A stretch of DNA of 9,976 nucleotides from Spirochaetaceae bacterium (GCA_003554375.1 PWGF01000203.1:1-9976); one strand, 5' to 3'. Counted from the stretch's first letter, positions 1 to 6,318 are shown. Program-made: numbers and translations. Notes: a model not told the origin generated them from the sequence alone.

Positions 1-39
1 TACTTATAAGTGTGACTTTTAAAATAGGGGGTTTGAGTT

Positions 40-504
40 ATGTCATTACCAGCAAATGTTGATCGGGATCGTTTGGCTTCAGAAGCTGTTGACTATCTTG
101 CAGATGTTATTGAAGAAATAGGTATTATGGAAGACGTTATTGATGAGTATAGTAGGAATATTTATATCGATTTATTTAACGAGGATGAGGATGCGGAGGT
201 AGAGGCTACTAAGGCTATAAATAATGCTCATATGTTGATGGATATATGTGAAAGAGGTATGGATAGTGTAATGAAGTATCACTCGGATGGTACGATTAAG
301 TACAGAGAGATCGTAGGTATGGCTATCAATACCTATAGTGCGGTATATAGATTAAGTGAGAATATAACTAACACATTTGTTATGTATGATATCACAAAAG
401 ATCCTTTAAGTTATGATTCTAATGTGTTTGATGATAGAACTATTAAGGAGTACGTTGATGAAATTAGGTTCATGTTTAAAGGTATGATACAAGACTATCT
501 ATAG
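40..504 (+). CDS. Hypothetical acidic helical protein, 154 aa
   Basis: I do not recognise this protein. It starts at the first ATG after a GGGGG ribosome binding site at 27-31, with about 8 bases of spacing. The 154 residues look mostly alpha-helical and acidic, with an Asp/Glu cluster near residues 49-55 (NEDEDAEVE). There is no signal peptide, membrane segment or cysteine pair. The stop (TAG, 502-504) is followed at once by the AGGAGG of the next gene, so the two are probably co-transcribed. Codon use is similar to the genes that follow. Function unknown. Confidence 0.85.
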   Translation: MSLPANVDRDRLASEAVDYLADVIEEIGIMEDVIDEYSRNIYIDLFNEDEDAEVEATKAINNAHMLMDICERGMDSVMKYHSDGTIKYREIVGMAINTYSAVYRLSENITNTFVMYDITKDPLSYDSNVFDDRTIKEYVDEIRFMFKGMIQDYL

Positions 505-519
505 TAGGAGGTACTATGT

Positions 520-940
520 ATGATTACAGGAAGTACTCATGGAATAAGTTTTAACGTTGTTCATGATGTTCATGATCCTTATGCCTACGTGAAAGTTAAG
601 TATCAAAACCTACTAGGAATTATTCCAGTTAGATATTATCACTATAGTTGCTATAAGGGTCATAAGTTAAATTCATTATTTTATCGAAAAAAAGGTTTAC
701 TGTAAGAAGTGTGACAAGTACCTTGAGACTTATAAGACTGAGGATTATCGAAGGTTATTACATGATGTAACTGATCAGATGACTAATCGTATGGAAAGTA
801 GTCAAAGAGGTAATATTGATGCGATGATGTATGGGTTACGTGAAGTTAGTGAGGTAGAGAGGGATACTTTCTATGTCGATAACTGTAATAGTAGTGAGTT
901 GAATCTTAATGAGCTCGGACGTGAAGGAAGTAAGAATTAA
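520..940 (+). pseudogene. Frameshifted zinc-ribbon-like protein, about 139 aa if repaired
   Basis: Two reading frames join into one plausible protein. The first runs from ATG 520 (AGGAGG at 506-511, 8-base spacing) to a stop at 703. The second continues open from about 687 to a TAA at 938-940. The switch falls in a run of seven A (687-693): with six A the protein reads R-K-K-V-Y-C-K-K-C instead of R-K-K-G-L-L-stop. The repaired product has C44, H48 and a C61-x2-C64 pair, a reasonable zinc-binding arrangement, followed by a long charged helical tail. Repaired length is a whole number of codons (140 with stop). The next gene starts at 909 inside the second frame, a 32-base overlap, which supports that frame having been coding. 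Alternatives are transcriptional slippage on the A run or a homopolymer error. Confidence 0.7.
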
Positions 941-1184
941 TATTCTTAGAGATCGAGATTACATATCCTCAGAAGATTATAAGATGCTTAGGAGTTTATA
1001 CAAGAGATTCAAGGAGAAGGATGGTCCGCGACTAACCCGTGACCAGAAGATATATTTATCAACTGAGGTAGAGGATTATCTTGATGCTATGATTACTCAG
1101 AGTGGAGTGGACGAAGGATATATTAGTACAGATGAACTAAGGATTTTACGTAACGTTATTGATAGGCTTGATAGGTCATTCTAG
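909..1184 (+). CDS. Hypothetical helical protein, 91 aa
   Basis: Unrecognised protein. ATG 909 overlaps the end of the upstream frameshifted gene by 32 bases. No good Shine-Dalgarno lies upstream (only GAG-like bases around 895-900), so translation is probably coupled to the upstream gene. If that gene is broken, expression of this one could suffer. The product is highly charged, with two repeated-looking segments: YISSEDYKMLRSLYKRF (residues 18-34) and YISTDELRILRNVIDRL (72-88). Both have the pattern Y-I-S-[ST]-[ED]-[DE]-x-x-[ML]-L-R, suggesting an internal duplication of a helical unit. No cysteine or membrane segment is seen. Confidence 0.8.
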   Translation: MSSDVKEVRINILRDRDYISSEDYKMLRSLYKRFKEKDGPRLTRDQKIYLSTEVEDYLDAMITQSGVDEGYISTDELRILRNVIDRLDRSF

Positions 1185-1243
1185 CTCATGATTGAGAGGA
1201 TTTTAGATAGTAGACTACTAGGCTACTAAGGTAGGTGATTATA

Positions 1244-1534
1244 ATGAGAAGAAAACTTTATGAGTTAAAGAAGGTTTTGAATGAGGATACTGCGGAAGAT
1301 GTTGTGGATGATATGGGTTGGGATGATTACCCTGAAGGATGGGATCGGGAATCGTTACTTTCATTTGCTAGAGAGTTGACGGATAGAGATCAAGATGATG
1401 TAGAAGGATTTTGGAGGGAATGTTATGATAGGCTTGAACCACATTTTGGAGATGAGTCAGCAAAGAAGTTTTGTTCTGCATTGAAGGATGAATACCTTGG
1501 ATATACTGAATGGCGTGGAGATCCTGGAGGATGA
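1244..1534 (+). CDS. Hypothetical acidic protein, 96 aa
   Basis: Unrecognised protein. The frame is open from a GTG at 1235, but that GTG lies inside the Shine-Dalgarno (AAGGTAGGTG, 1228-1237), so I place the start at ATG 1244. The N-terminus, M-R-R-K-L-Y-E-L, resembles the R-K-L-Y-D-S start of the gene at 6678 and is a weak member of the N-terminal tag group described in the findings. The rest is Asp/Glu/Trp-rich (D-D-M-G-W-D-D near residues 22-28, with several W-D or W-R pairs). It ends with TGA at 1532-1534, one of several genes here that use TGA as a normal stop. Confidence 0.8.
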   Translation: MRRKLYELKKVLNEDTAEDVVDDMGWDDYPEGWDRESLLSFARELTDRDQDDVEGFWRECYDRLEPHFGDESAKKFCSALKDEYLGYTEWRGDPGG

Positions 1535-1565
1535 TTGATATTTGAATATGAGGGGGTGTTTGCGT

Positions 1566-1752
1566 ATGTGGAATGTTGTTAAAAATAAATTGTACAGATT
1601 ACGTTGTTACTTGAAGAAACATGACTGGGTGTATAAGGGTAAATCTTATAGTTCTGTGCATAAAAGCCCTCATATTCTTTTTTATTATGAATGTAATAAT
1701 GGTAAAGGATACTGACATTAGAAGGTTAGAGAGGCGTGAAATTATAGATTAA
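1566..1752 (+). pseudogene. Small Cys-containing protein with frameshifted C-terminus, about 61 aa
   Basis: ATG 1566 follows GAGGGGG (1550-1555) and opens a 49-codon frame ending at TGA 1713. The sequence just downstream, in the +1-shifted frame (1708-1752), reads D-T-D-I-R-R-L-E-R-R-E-I-I-D-stop, which looks like a genuine C-terminus. Removing one A from AAA at 1704-1706 gives C-N-N-G-K-D-T-D-I-R-R-L-E. The N-terminal part is basic (KNKLYRLRCYLKKHDW), then an aromatic and His-containing stretch with Cys at residue 43. It resembles small phage proteins that carry a single zinc knuckle, but only two Cys are present, so zinc binding is doubtful. The 49-residue form could instead be a real, shorter protein. 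Confidence 0.55.
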
Positions 1753-1863
1753 TTATTTTGTTAAGATTTCTTAATAATTTTTTAAGATATTTATAAGAAG
1801 GAAAAGCGTATATACTAGTAGAAGATGTGTAGTAGAAAGTGTTTTAATCGGGAGGGATAGGCA
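1753..1863 (+). promoter_or_regulatory. AT-rich spacer with promoter-like TATACTAGT element
   Basis: This 111-base spacer is nearly pure A/T in its first half (1753-1800), then carries CGTATATACTAGTAGA at 1807-1822. A nearly identical element (14 of 16 positions) lies in the other long spacer at 9131-9146. TATACT (1811-1816) could serve as a -10 box. No convincing TTGACA -35 lies 16-18 bases upstream, so a phage-type or activator-dependent promoter, or an operator, fits better. It would drive the gene at 1864, whose own ribosome binding site is GGGAGGG near 1850-1857. Confidence 0.4.
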
Positions 1864-2307
1864 ATGGTGTTGTATGATTCTTTACCGAAGAAAAAATTGT
1901 ATGAAGGTAGTGGTAGTGCCAAGATAATTTTTGAGTGGGTGCATTTTAATCCGCAGATTACGTTTAAGGTCAGGGCACCATATGGTGGCGGTAAACTTTT
2001 TTCTTTTACGGGGCATATAAACTTGATGATGATAAAGGAAGATATAGAATGGATTATATCTGTATTAGATAATATGGCTTATGACGTGAGGGTAAATGAT
2101 TTCAGGTTATTTGAAGATAGAGTAGAACATTATAAGGATGTTGGGTTTAGTCCTTCGAATGTTCCTGATTATGAGAAGTTTAAGTGGAAGGGTGACGTTT
2201 CTAATGAAGATATTAGTGGTTTTTACAATGAAGTTAAACGCATTTATCCTCGTTTAATAACTATGGCTAATAAAAAAGATTTTGAAATGTTTATTCAGGA
2301 TTATTAA
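1864..2307 (+). CDS. Hypothetical LYDS-tagged protein, 147 aa
   Basis: Unrecognised protein with a good start: GGGAGGGATAG just upstream of ATG 1864. Residues 3-6 are L-Y-D-S, the N-terminal tag shared with the genes at 2602, 4919 and 6678. After a short basic linker (PKKK, residues 8-11) comes a segment with alternating hydrophobic residues (I-I-F-E-W-V-H-F, then I-T-F-K-V-R), suggesting beta strands. The second half is helical and richer in Tyr and Lys. It is less acidic than its neighbours. It ends in TAA at 2305-2307, 24 bases before the next ATG. It may be the first gene transcribed from the element at 1807-1822. Confidence 0.85.
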   Translation: MVLYDSLPKKKLYEGSGSAKIIFEWVHFNPQITFKVRAPYGGGKLFSFTGHINLMMIKEDIEWIISVLDNMAYDVRVNDFRLFEDRVEHYKDVGFSPSNVPDYEKFKWKGDVSNEDISGFYNEVKRIYPRLITMANKKDFEMFIQDY

Positions 2308-2331
2308 AAAAGATAAAGAGGTTGCGATATT

Positions 2332-2559
2332 ATGAAAGCTTATAAGTTGATGAGGATGCGTAAGAACTGAACTTTAGGTTCTTTGTTTATAAATAGGAAA
2401 GCTGTAATACCTATAGGAGTTTGGTTGGAAGCTGAAAGTTATCCTACTAAAGGTTATGCTTATAGACCTGGCTGGCATTTAACTTTTGAGCCTAATGCTC
2501 CACATTTGTCTGAGAATGGTAGGGTATGGGTAGAAGCTGAAGTGGATGAAGGTAAATAA
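2332..2559 (+). pseudogene. Phage conserved small protein interrupted by in-frame TGA at codon 13
   Basis: ATG 2332, behind AGAGG (2317-2321), opens a frame of 75 residues that is interrupted only by TGA at 2368-2370. Read-through gives M-K-A-Y-K-L-M-R-M-R-K-N-[TGA]-T-L-G-S-L-F-I-N-R-K, then a segment with W-L-E-A-E, R-P-G-W-H and A-P-H-L-S-E-N-G-R-V-W-V-E. From memory this is a widespread small phage protein family whose N-terminus reads R-K-[DN]-G-[ST]-[LI]-G. The TGA sits where that family has glycine (GGA to TGA, one base change). No strong restart follows, so the natural reading is a nonsense mutation. Function of the family is unknown to me. Confidence 0.75.
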
Positions 2560-2601
2560 GATTTTGTAAGTAAGTATATTTTAAAAAGGAGGATTTTAGT
2601 T

Positions 2602-3243
2602 ATGGGTTGTTTATATGATAGTTTGAAGAATGTTAGTAAGAATACGGGTGATCGTGTAGCTTCTGAAAGTTTTACAGTTGATCGTAGGGTAGAGAAGGCT
2701 ATGGATGAAGATGGTAAGGTAGATATGGTGGCTTTAGTTACGGATGGAATAGATGGTTTTGTGTTAACTGTTGATCTTTATGAAGGACCTAGAAGATGGG
2801 AGGAATTCTTTGGTATAGCGTGGGGAGAGTATGATGAAGTAGAGGGAGACCTTTATGTTATAAAATTTGAAGGTCTACCTGTATCTACAGCTAGAGATGC
2901 ATTGCACGATATGTTACTAGGTTATGAAAGTGGAGAACTTTGGGATAAAGCTGAGAATGTTGTAGAGTTAGAAGTTATTGAAAGACAAATAATAACTATG
3001 ATGGATAAGGAGTATTATTGGGGGATTGCAGGAGAAAATATTGATAGGAGAGACCATTTTACTATATATGACGTTATTTTGGCGGAATTTACTCTTGAGC
3101 CTATGAAATGTTTGAATTGTGGTCAGATTGGTTATGTAGTGTTTTTACAATATGTTGGCGACGCTTCTTGTGAGTACTGTGGTGCATGGCAATTAGAAGA
3201 TATAGAACATCCTTCAGGAGCGGTGAGAGAGTTAGATTTGTGA
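2602..3243 (+). CDS. LYDS-tagged protein with C-terminal zinc ribbon, 213 aa
   Basis: Start is ATG 2602, behind AAAGGAGG. Residues 4-7 are the L-Y-D-S tag, followed by a basic/polar linker (LKNVSKNTGDR). The middle is an acidic mixed alpha/beta domain of unknown family. Near the end are C170-x2-C173 and C190-x2-C193, separated by 16 residues with strand-like hydrophobics (GYVVFLQYV): a classic four-cysteine zinc ribbon, a fold often used to bind nucleic acid or protein. A short acidic tail follows. It ends in TGA (3241-3243). Zinc binding is inferred from the spacing; overall function is unknown. It is probably co-transcribed with 3268, 24 bases downstream. Confidence 0.88.
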   Translation: MGCLYDSLKNVSKNTGDRVASESFTVDRRVEKAMDEDGKVDMVALVTDGIDGFVLTVDLYEGPRRWEEFFGIAWGEYDEVEGDLYVIKFEGLPVSTARDALHDMLLGYESGELWDKAENVVELEVIERQIITMMDKEYYWGIAGENIDRRDHFTIYDVILAEFTLEPMKCLNCGQIGYVVFLQYVGDASCEYCGAWQLEDIEHPSGAVRELDL

Positions 3244-3267
3244 TTTTAATTAGGGGGTGTATTATAT

Positions 3268-3681
3268 ATGAGGGGACATAAATGGTGGTCACTTTCAATG
3301 GAAGCGGAGGGTGAACTAGAAATTGAGTATGTTTTAGGCGAAAATGATCTTCCTATTCATTATAGTGAAGATAAGTTACTAGATTTTGTTCTTGAAGATA
3401 TAGAAGAAATAGTTACTAGCAGGGGAGAATTTGGGTTAGATATTTATATAGATGTAGACGACTTTAAATTAGTAAAAGAGGAAGAATGGTTATACTATGT
3501 GCTGATAGAAGGATTGTTTCATATATATGGTGAAACGAGAGCTACACCTGGGACTATACCTGATGAGGTAAATAATCATGATATTATAATGTACTTAGAA
3601 GAGTTAGTAGATGATGCTGGATTAAATTTGCGGATAGATAAGGTTAGAAATGTTAAGAAGTATTTCGAAACTATTTCTTAA
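3268..3681 (+). CDS. Hypothetical acidic protein, 137 aa
   Basis: Unrecognised. ATG 3268 follows AGGGGGTG (3252-3259). The first residues M-R-G-H-K-W-W are basic and aromatic; from residue 12 onward the protein is strongly acidic (repeated D/E with I, L, V, Y), with predicted helix-strand alternation (FVLEDIEEIV, then LDIYIDVDDF). No cysteine, membrane segment or known catalytic motif is visible. It ends in TAA at 3679-3681 and is followed by a 54-base AT-rich gap before the next coding region. Orientation and codon use match the neighbours. Confidence 0.85.
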   Translation: MRGHKWWSLSMEAEGELEIEYVLGENDLPIHYSEDKLLDFVLEDIEEIVTSRGEFGLDIYIDVDDFKLVKEEEWLYYVLIEGLFHIYGETRATPGTIPDEVNNHDIIMYLEELVDDAGLNLRIDKVRNVKKYFETIS

Positions 3682-3735
3682 TCATATTTTTATATTGAAA
3701 TAGGCAGTATAAGTTTAAAGAAGAGGGTGTTTATA

Positions 3736-4056
3736 ATAAGTGATAAAGTTGATTTAAAGGAAATTGAGCGTCTTTTTTATGATATGTTTGATGATGCTTT
3801 TGCATTAGAAGAGTTTAATACGTGGTATAAGTTTTTCATAAGGTTGCCTATGGATCCCGATATGGTAATGGACGCTATATCATATGCTTTTAAGTTAGGT
3901 ATTGATATGATAGAAGATGAACCTTTTTTTGAAGATCGGGAGCAGGAGCGTGAGTTTGCAGATGAGATGGTTGAAGTTGCATCAGGTTGTTATAATAAAA
4001 AGTTACTAGCGGAGTTAGAAGGAGCTATGCGTCATGCCAAATATGGTGGGATTTAA
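3736..4056 (+). CDS. Hypothetical acidic helical protein, start codon apparently ATA
   Basis: Unrecognised protein of about 107 residues. The ribosome binding site is AAGAGGGTG (3721-3729). The only standard start near it, GTG 3727, lies inside that site and is unlikely to initiate. At the proper spacing (9 bases after GAGG) the codon is ATA (3736), giving [M]-S-D-K-V-D-L-K-E-I-E-R-L-F-Y-D-M-F. One base change (ATG to ATA) would explain this. The next in-frame ATG (3784) would remove a clearly coding helix and has no site of its own. The protein is helical and acidic, with D-E/E-E-rich patches and R/E repeats near residues 75-85. Either initiation is at ATA with reduced yield, or the gene is silenced, or GTG 3727 is used. 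Confidence 0.65.
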   Translation: MSDKVDLKEIERLFYDMFDDAFALEEFNTWYKFFIRLPMDPDMVMDAISYAFKLGIDMIEDEPFFEDREQEREFADEMVEVASGCYNKKLLAELEGAMRHAKYGGI

Positions 4057-4116
4057 AAGGTATATAAGAGTATATAAATCTTAAATTTTATAATTTAATT
4101 AAAGGAGGGTTTAATT
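4057..4116 (+). promoter_or_regulatory. AT-rich spacer with two GTATATAA boxes
   Basis: This short spacer holds GTATATAAG (4060-4068) and GTATATAAAT (4070-4079), followed by a pure A/T stretch and the AAAGGAGGG ribosome binding site of the next gene (4101-4109). GTATATAAAT recurs at 9052-9061 in the spacer after the paralogue pair. The boxes resemble a phage late-type -10 element, but in DNA this AT-rich the match has little statistical weight. Confidence 0.25.
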
Positions 4117-4379
4117 ATGGCAAGAGGAAGAAAAATTTATTTTCAAGTGGCTTCGTATTCTAAAGAAGCTTTGGATGCTTTGAGGGATATATTATTAGAT
4201 GAATTAGATTATGTTGAGTTTGAGGGTGTAGGTCGTACTGCACAAGGGATTGGATATGATACGTATGTTGTAGAGGATGCTCCTGAAACGAACGTAGGCT
4301 TTGAATAGTGAAAGCTTTTAATGAAAGTCATAGAGCAGGTTTTCAGGTGACTTTTACTAGGGAACCAGAGGATGTTTAA
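4117..4379 (+). pseudogene. Small alpha/beta protein frameshifted near codon 62, about 87 aa if repaired
   Basis: ATG 4117 has an excellent AAAGGAGGG site. The frame runs 63 codons to TAG 4306. From 4308 a different frame continues open to TAA 4377-4379 as V-K-A-F-N-E-S-H-R-A-G-F-Q-V-T-F-T-R-E-P-E-D-V. Adding one base within GAATAGTG (for example GAATATGTG) joins the two into one 87-residue protein with pattern beta (KIYFQVA), alpha (KEALDALRDILLDELD), beta (YVEFEGV), and a final strand (FQVTFTR). That order resembles a small ferredoxin-like fold, but no family is recognised. The alternative is two genes, with GTG 4308 overlapping the TAG; the absence of a ribosome binding site and the small size of the second make that less likely. 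Confidence 0.6.
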
Positions 4380-4412
4380 ATGTTTTTAAACCTTAATAAA
4401 GGAGGTTAGATT

Positions 4413-4857
4413 ATGAGTTTTTCAGGTTACATGTATTCTTTTTACGAGATGATAGAAGCAGATAGAAGCACTACGTGAATTGAATCTTATAATAACTATA
4501 GATGAGGCAAACTATGCTATTCCTCAAGATGATGGTTCTTTGTGGTTTCCTGCAAGAGATGTGAAAGATATGGAAGAGTGTTTTGATAATTTTTATAGAT
4601 ATGCTGAAGATTTTTTTGATGATAAGGCTAGTATAGATGACAGAAATATTCATGATTTGATTGATAGGATGTTTGATTATGCTGGAGAATTTATATCATA
4701 TATGGAGAAAGAATTATTGACTCCATTAACCATCGAGGACGGGCTTCTTTTTACTAGGAAGAAGGAAGCGGAATATACAGAATTGCATGAAAAGCTATAT
4801 AATTCTTTGAAAGAAATAGAACCATTATTGTTAGAATACCGTCGCTCTAGTTTGTAA
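4413..4857 (+). pseudogene. Acidic helical protein broken by a 10-bp tandem duplication, 144 aa if repaired
   Basis: AAAGGAGG (4398-4405) and ATG 4413 start a frame that stops after 22 codons at TGA 4479. A second frame is open from about 4456 to TAA 4855-4857. Between them lies a perfect 10-bp tandem repeat, GATAGAAGCA twice (4451-4470). Deleting one copy gives a single frame reading Y-E-M-I-E-A-L-R-E-L-N-L-I-I-T-I-D-E-A-N-Y, 144 residues, exactly 145 codons with stop. The main body has no ribosome binding site of its own near the TTG at 4480, which confirms that 4413 is the original start. The product is acidic and helical with a D-D-G-S-L-W-F-P motif near residue 37; family unrecognised. 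Loss of one repeat copy by strand slippage would restore it. Confidence 0.8.
4451..4470 (+). repeat. 10-bp perfect tandem duplication (GATAGAAGCA x2)
   Basis: Two adjacent identical 10-bp copies, 4451-4460 and 4461-4470, inside the gene starting at 4413. Ten is not a multiple of three, so the extra copy shifts the frame. It is the only lesion in an otherwise clean 144-residue gene. Confidence 0.95.
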
Positions 4858-4918
4858 TGATTAATGTAATTTAGATAAAGGAAATTTAATATTAATCTTT
4901 AATAAGGAGGTTTTTAGT

Positions 4919-5224
4919 ATGTTTTTATATGATTCTGGGGGGAAGGTGGATTCTAGAAAGAGGTTAGATGAACGTACCAGTTATGATCGGGATGATATTT
5001 TTTTAAGAAATCCTTGGAGCGGTGAAGCGAAGTATGTTGATCCTAAAAGTATTTCTTGGGACGATTATGAAAGGATGCTTCCGTATATGGATGAAGATAT
5101 TCTTGATCAGATAGATGATGCACATTTAGCAGGTCGTTTTGATGCTGATACTGCTGGTGGTTGGTTTGCGAAGTATGTAGAACTAGCAGGTGTGGAAGAT
5201 GCTAGTGCAATATATTTTATGTAA
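4919..5224 (+). CDS. Hypothetical LYDS-tagged protein, 101 aa
   Basis: Unrecognised. ATG 4919 follows AAGGAGG (4902-4908). Residues 3-6 are L-Y-D-S, with Ser encoded by TCT. A polar, charged linker follows (residues 7-28, GGKVDSRKRLDERTSYDRDD), then a Trp-containing segment (NPWSGE) and an acidic helical half (DEDILDQIDDAH). The linker looks disordered, as would fit a removable N-terminal signal, but this is inference. It ends in TAA at 5222-5224; the next ribosome binding site begins within ten bases, so the two genes are surely co-transcribed. Confidence 0.85.
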   Translation: MFLYDSGGKVDSRKRLDERTSYDRDDIFLRNPWSGEAKYVDPKSISWDDYERMLPYMDEDILDQIDDAHLAGRFDADTAGGWFAKYVELAGVEDASAIYFM

Positions 5225-5244
5225 ATTTGAGGGAGGGTTTTGTT

Positions 5245-5931
5245 ATGGGTAGAAGAAAGTTAAAAGAGTATCCTGAGCTTAGTGGGGTGATAGAGGATGT
5301 GTTGAAAGACAATGCAGGTGATATGCATGATGAAATAGAATTAGGGTATTTTTTAGATGTAGAGTATCAAAAAGGTGAGAATGCACCAGGTTTTATACCA
5401 TTTACTGATGGTGGTTGGAATGCTACTGCTTTTATACCTTTGAGTTTTATAACTTTTACAGGTTTGTATCCATCTTCTACAAGAGCAGATGAGGCTATAG
5501 AGCGTATGGAGGAGTTTAATAGGGAAGTGGCACGTGAACGTTTTATGGAAGAGAATCCAGATATTGTAGATATTGTAGGGGAAGATAATATTGGATATCA
5601 TAGGTTGATGGATCTAGGGTATGAAAAATATGCGAAAGAGCTAGATATGTATGTAGATGAGTATTTTACGGAGGATTCTATTATGTACCAGTTAGGTATT
5701 TGGTTCTATGATATAGAAAACAGAGAAAATGAATATTATGGTGAATATCATAGTGTGTGGGTATATGGTTTGATTAATTGGGAGTCTCCTTATCATAGGG
5801 CTGGTAGGGATAACGAATGGGTAGCTCCTAGTTCTGATCTTTTACCGATTTACGATGAATACTGGGATGATTTATCACGTTTTGAAAGTGTGTTGAGTAG
5901 GAAGGTAAGAGAAATTTTGGATGAATTTTAA
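5245..5931 (+). CDS. Hypothetical protein, 228 aa, aromatic-rich
   Basis: Unrecognised. The frame is open from TTG 5227, but GAGGGAGGG (5229-5237) places the true start at ATG 5245. The protein has a basic start (MGRRKLKEY), an N-terminal acidic helix, then a Gly/Phe/Thr/Pro-rich segment at residues 49-80 (PGFIPFTDGGWNATAFIPLS). A helical middle follows, then a Tyr/Trp-rich region (residues 147-185) containing Q-L-G-I-W-F-Y-D and V-W-V-Y-G-L-I-N-W-E-S-P-Y-H-R, which looks like beta strands around a conserved core. There is no signal peptide or clear membrane helix. It is the third longest protein in the window and looks intact. No catalytic motif can be named. Confidence 0.88.
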   Translation: MGRRKLKEYPELSGVIEDVLKDNAGDMHDEIELGYFLDVEYQKGENAPGFIPFTDGGWNATAFIPLSFITFTGLYPSSTRADEAIERMEEFNREVARERFMEENPDIVDIVGEDNIGYHRLMDLGYEKYAKELDMYVDEYFTEDSIMYQLGIWFYDIENRENEYYGEYHSVWVYGLINWESPYHRAGRDNEWVAPSSDLLPIYDEYWDDLSRFESVLSRKVREILDEF

Positions 5932-5997
5932 TACGTTAGATGTAAGATGTAAGACTTTGAAGCTAAATTTATTAATATTAATAAGGATGGATGAGTT

Positions 5998-6294
5998 ATG
6001 GAATATGCAAATCATTTTTTAGTGACGGTTGGAGTTATAGATGGAAGTGTAGGATTATCAGGGTTAGAGGATTTTGTAGAGGATAATGTTACTTCTGTGT
6101 TTGATGTACGTGTAGAGCATGTTGCGTTAGGAGACGGTAGGCATAGGGATAATCACTACGTATATACTTTAGAGTTTATTGTTGAACCGCAATTAGAATT
6201 GGAAGAAGTGAGAGGCTTTATGAAGTTTTTAGCAGAAGAGTGGAATATTGATAACCCTGAAGAAGCATTTATTGTTTTGAGCGTAGAATATTAA
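5998..6294 (+). CDS. Small alpha/beta protein, first of three related genes, 98 aa
   Basis: Unrecognised family. ATG 5998 is preceded by AAGGATGGATGAG (5982-5994), a weaker ribosome binding site than most here. The predicted order is strand (HFLVTVGVID), helix (LSGLEDFVEDNV), strand (VRVEHVAL), strand (VYTLEFIVE), helix (LEEVRGFMKFLAEEWN), strand (AFIVLSVEY), a ferredoxin-like arrangement. It aligns in outline with the genes at 6319 and 6988: a V/I-D-x-x-V-x-L-S-x-x-E-D segment (shared with 6988), an L/I-E-x strand, and an L/I-A-x-x-W-N motif near the C-terminus. Upstream (5940-5954) is a small TGTAAGA tandem repeat without evident role. Confidence 0.85.
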   Translation: MEYANHFLVTVGVIDGSVGLSGLEDFVEDNVTSVFDVRVEHVALGDGRHRDNHYVYTLEFIVEPQLELEEVRGFMKFLAEEWNIDNPEEAFIVLSVEY

Positions 6295-6318
6295 TTTTTA
6301 GTAAGGGAGGTTTTGTAA

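Noticed and set aside
516..551. ATG at 516 as start of a gene
   Set aside because: Spacing to AGGAGG is only 4 bases and the frame stops after 12 codons; ATG 520 gives the long Cys-containing product.
2368..3243. Genetic code with UGA read as glycine (as in SR1/Gracilibacteria)
   Set aside because: At least three other genes (ends 1534, 3243, 6627) use TGA as their apparent normal stop, each followed soon by another stop or a spacer; only one internal TGA is at a conserved glycine.
3101..3298. Minus-strand ORF of 65 codons
   Set aside because: It lies opposite the 2602 and 3268 genes, has no ribosome binding site, and has the Ile/His/Ser-rich composition expected from the reverse of acidic AT-rich genes.
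4471..4653. Minus-strand ORF of 60 codons
   Set aside because: It is the reverse-strand shadow of the gene at 4413, with no start signal.
5353..5601. Minus-strand ORF of 82 codons
   Set aside because: It is fully within the intact 228-residue gene on the + strand and has no ribosome binding site.
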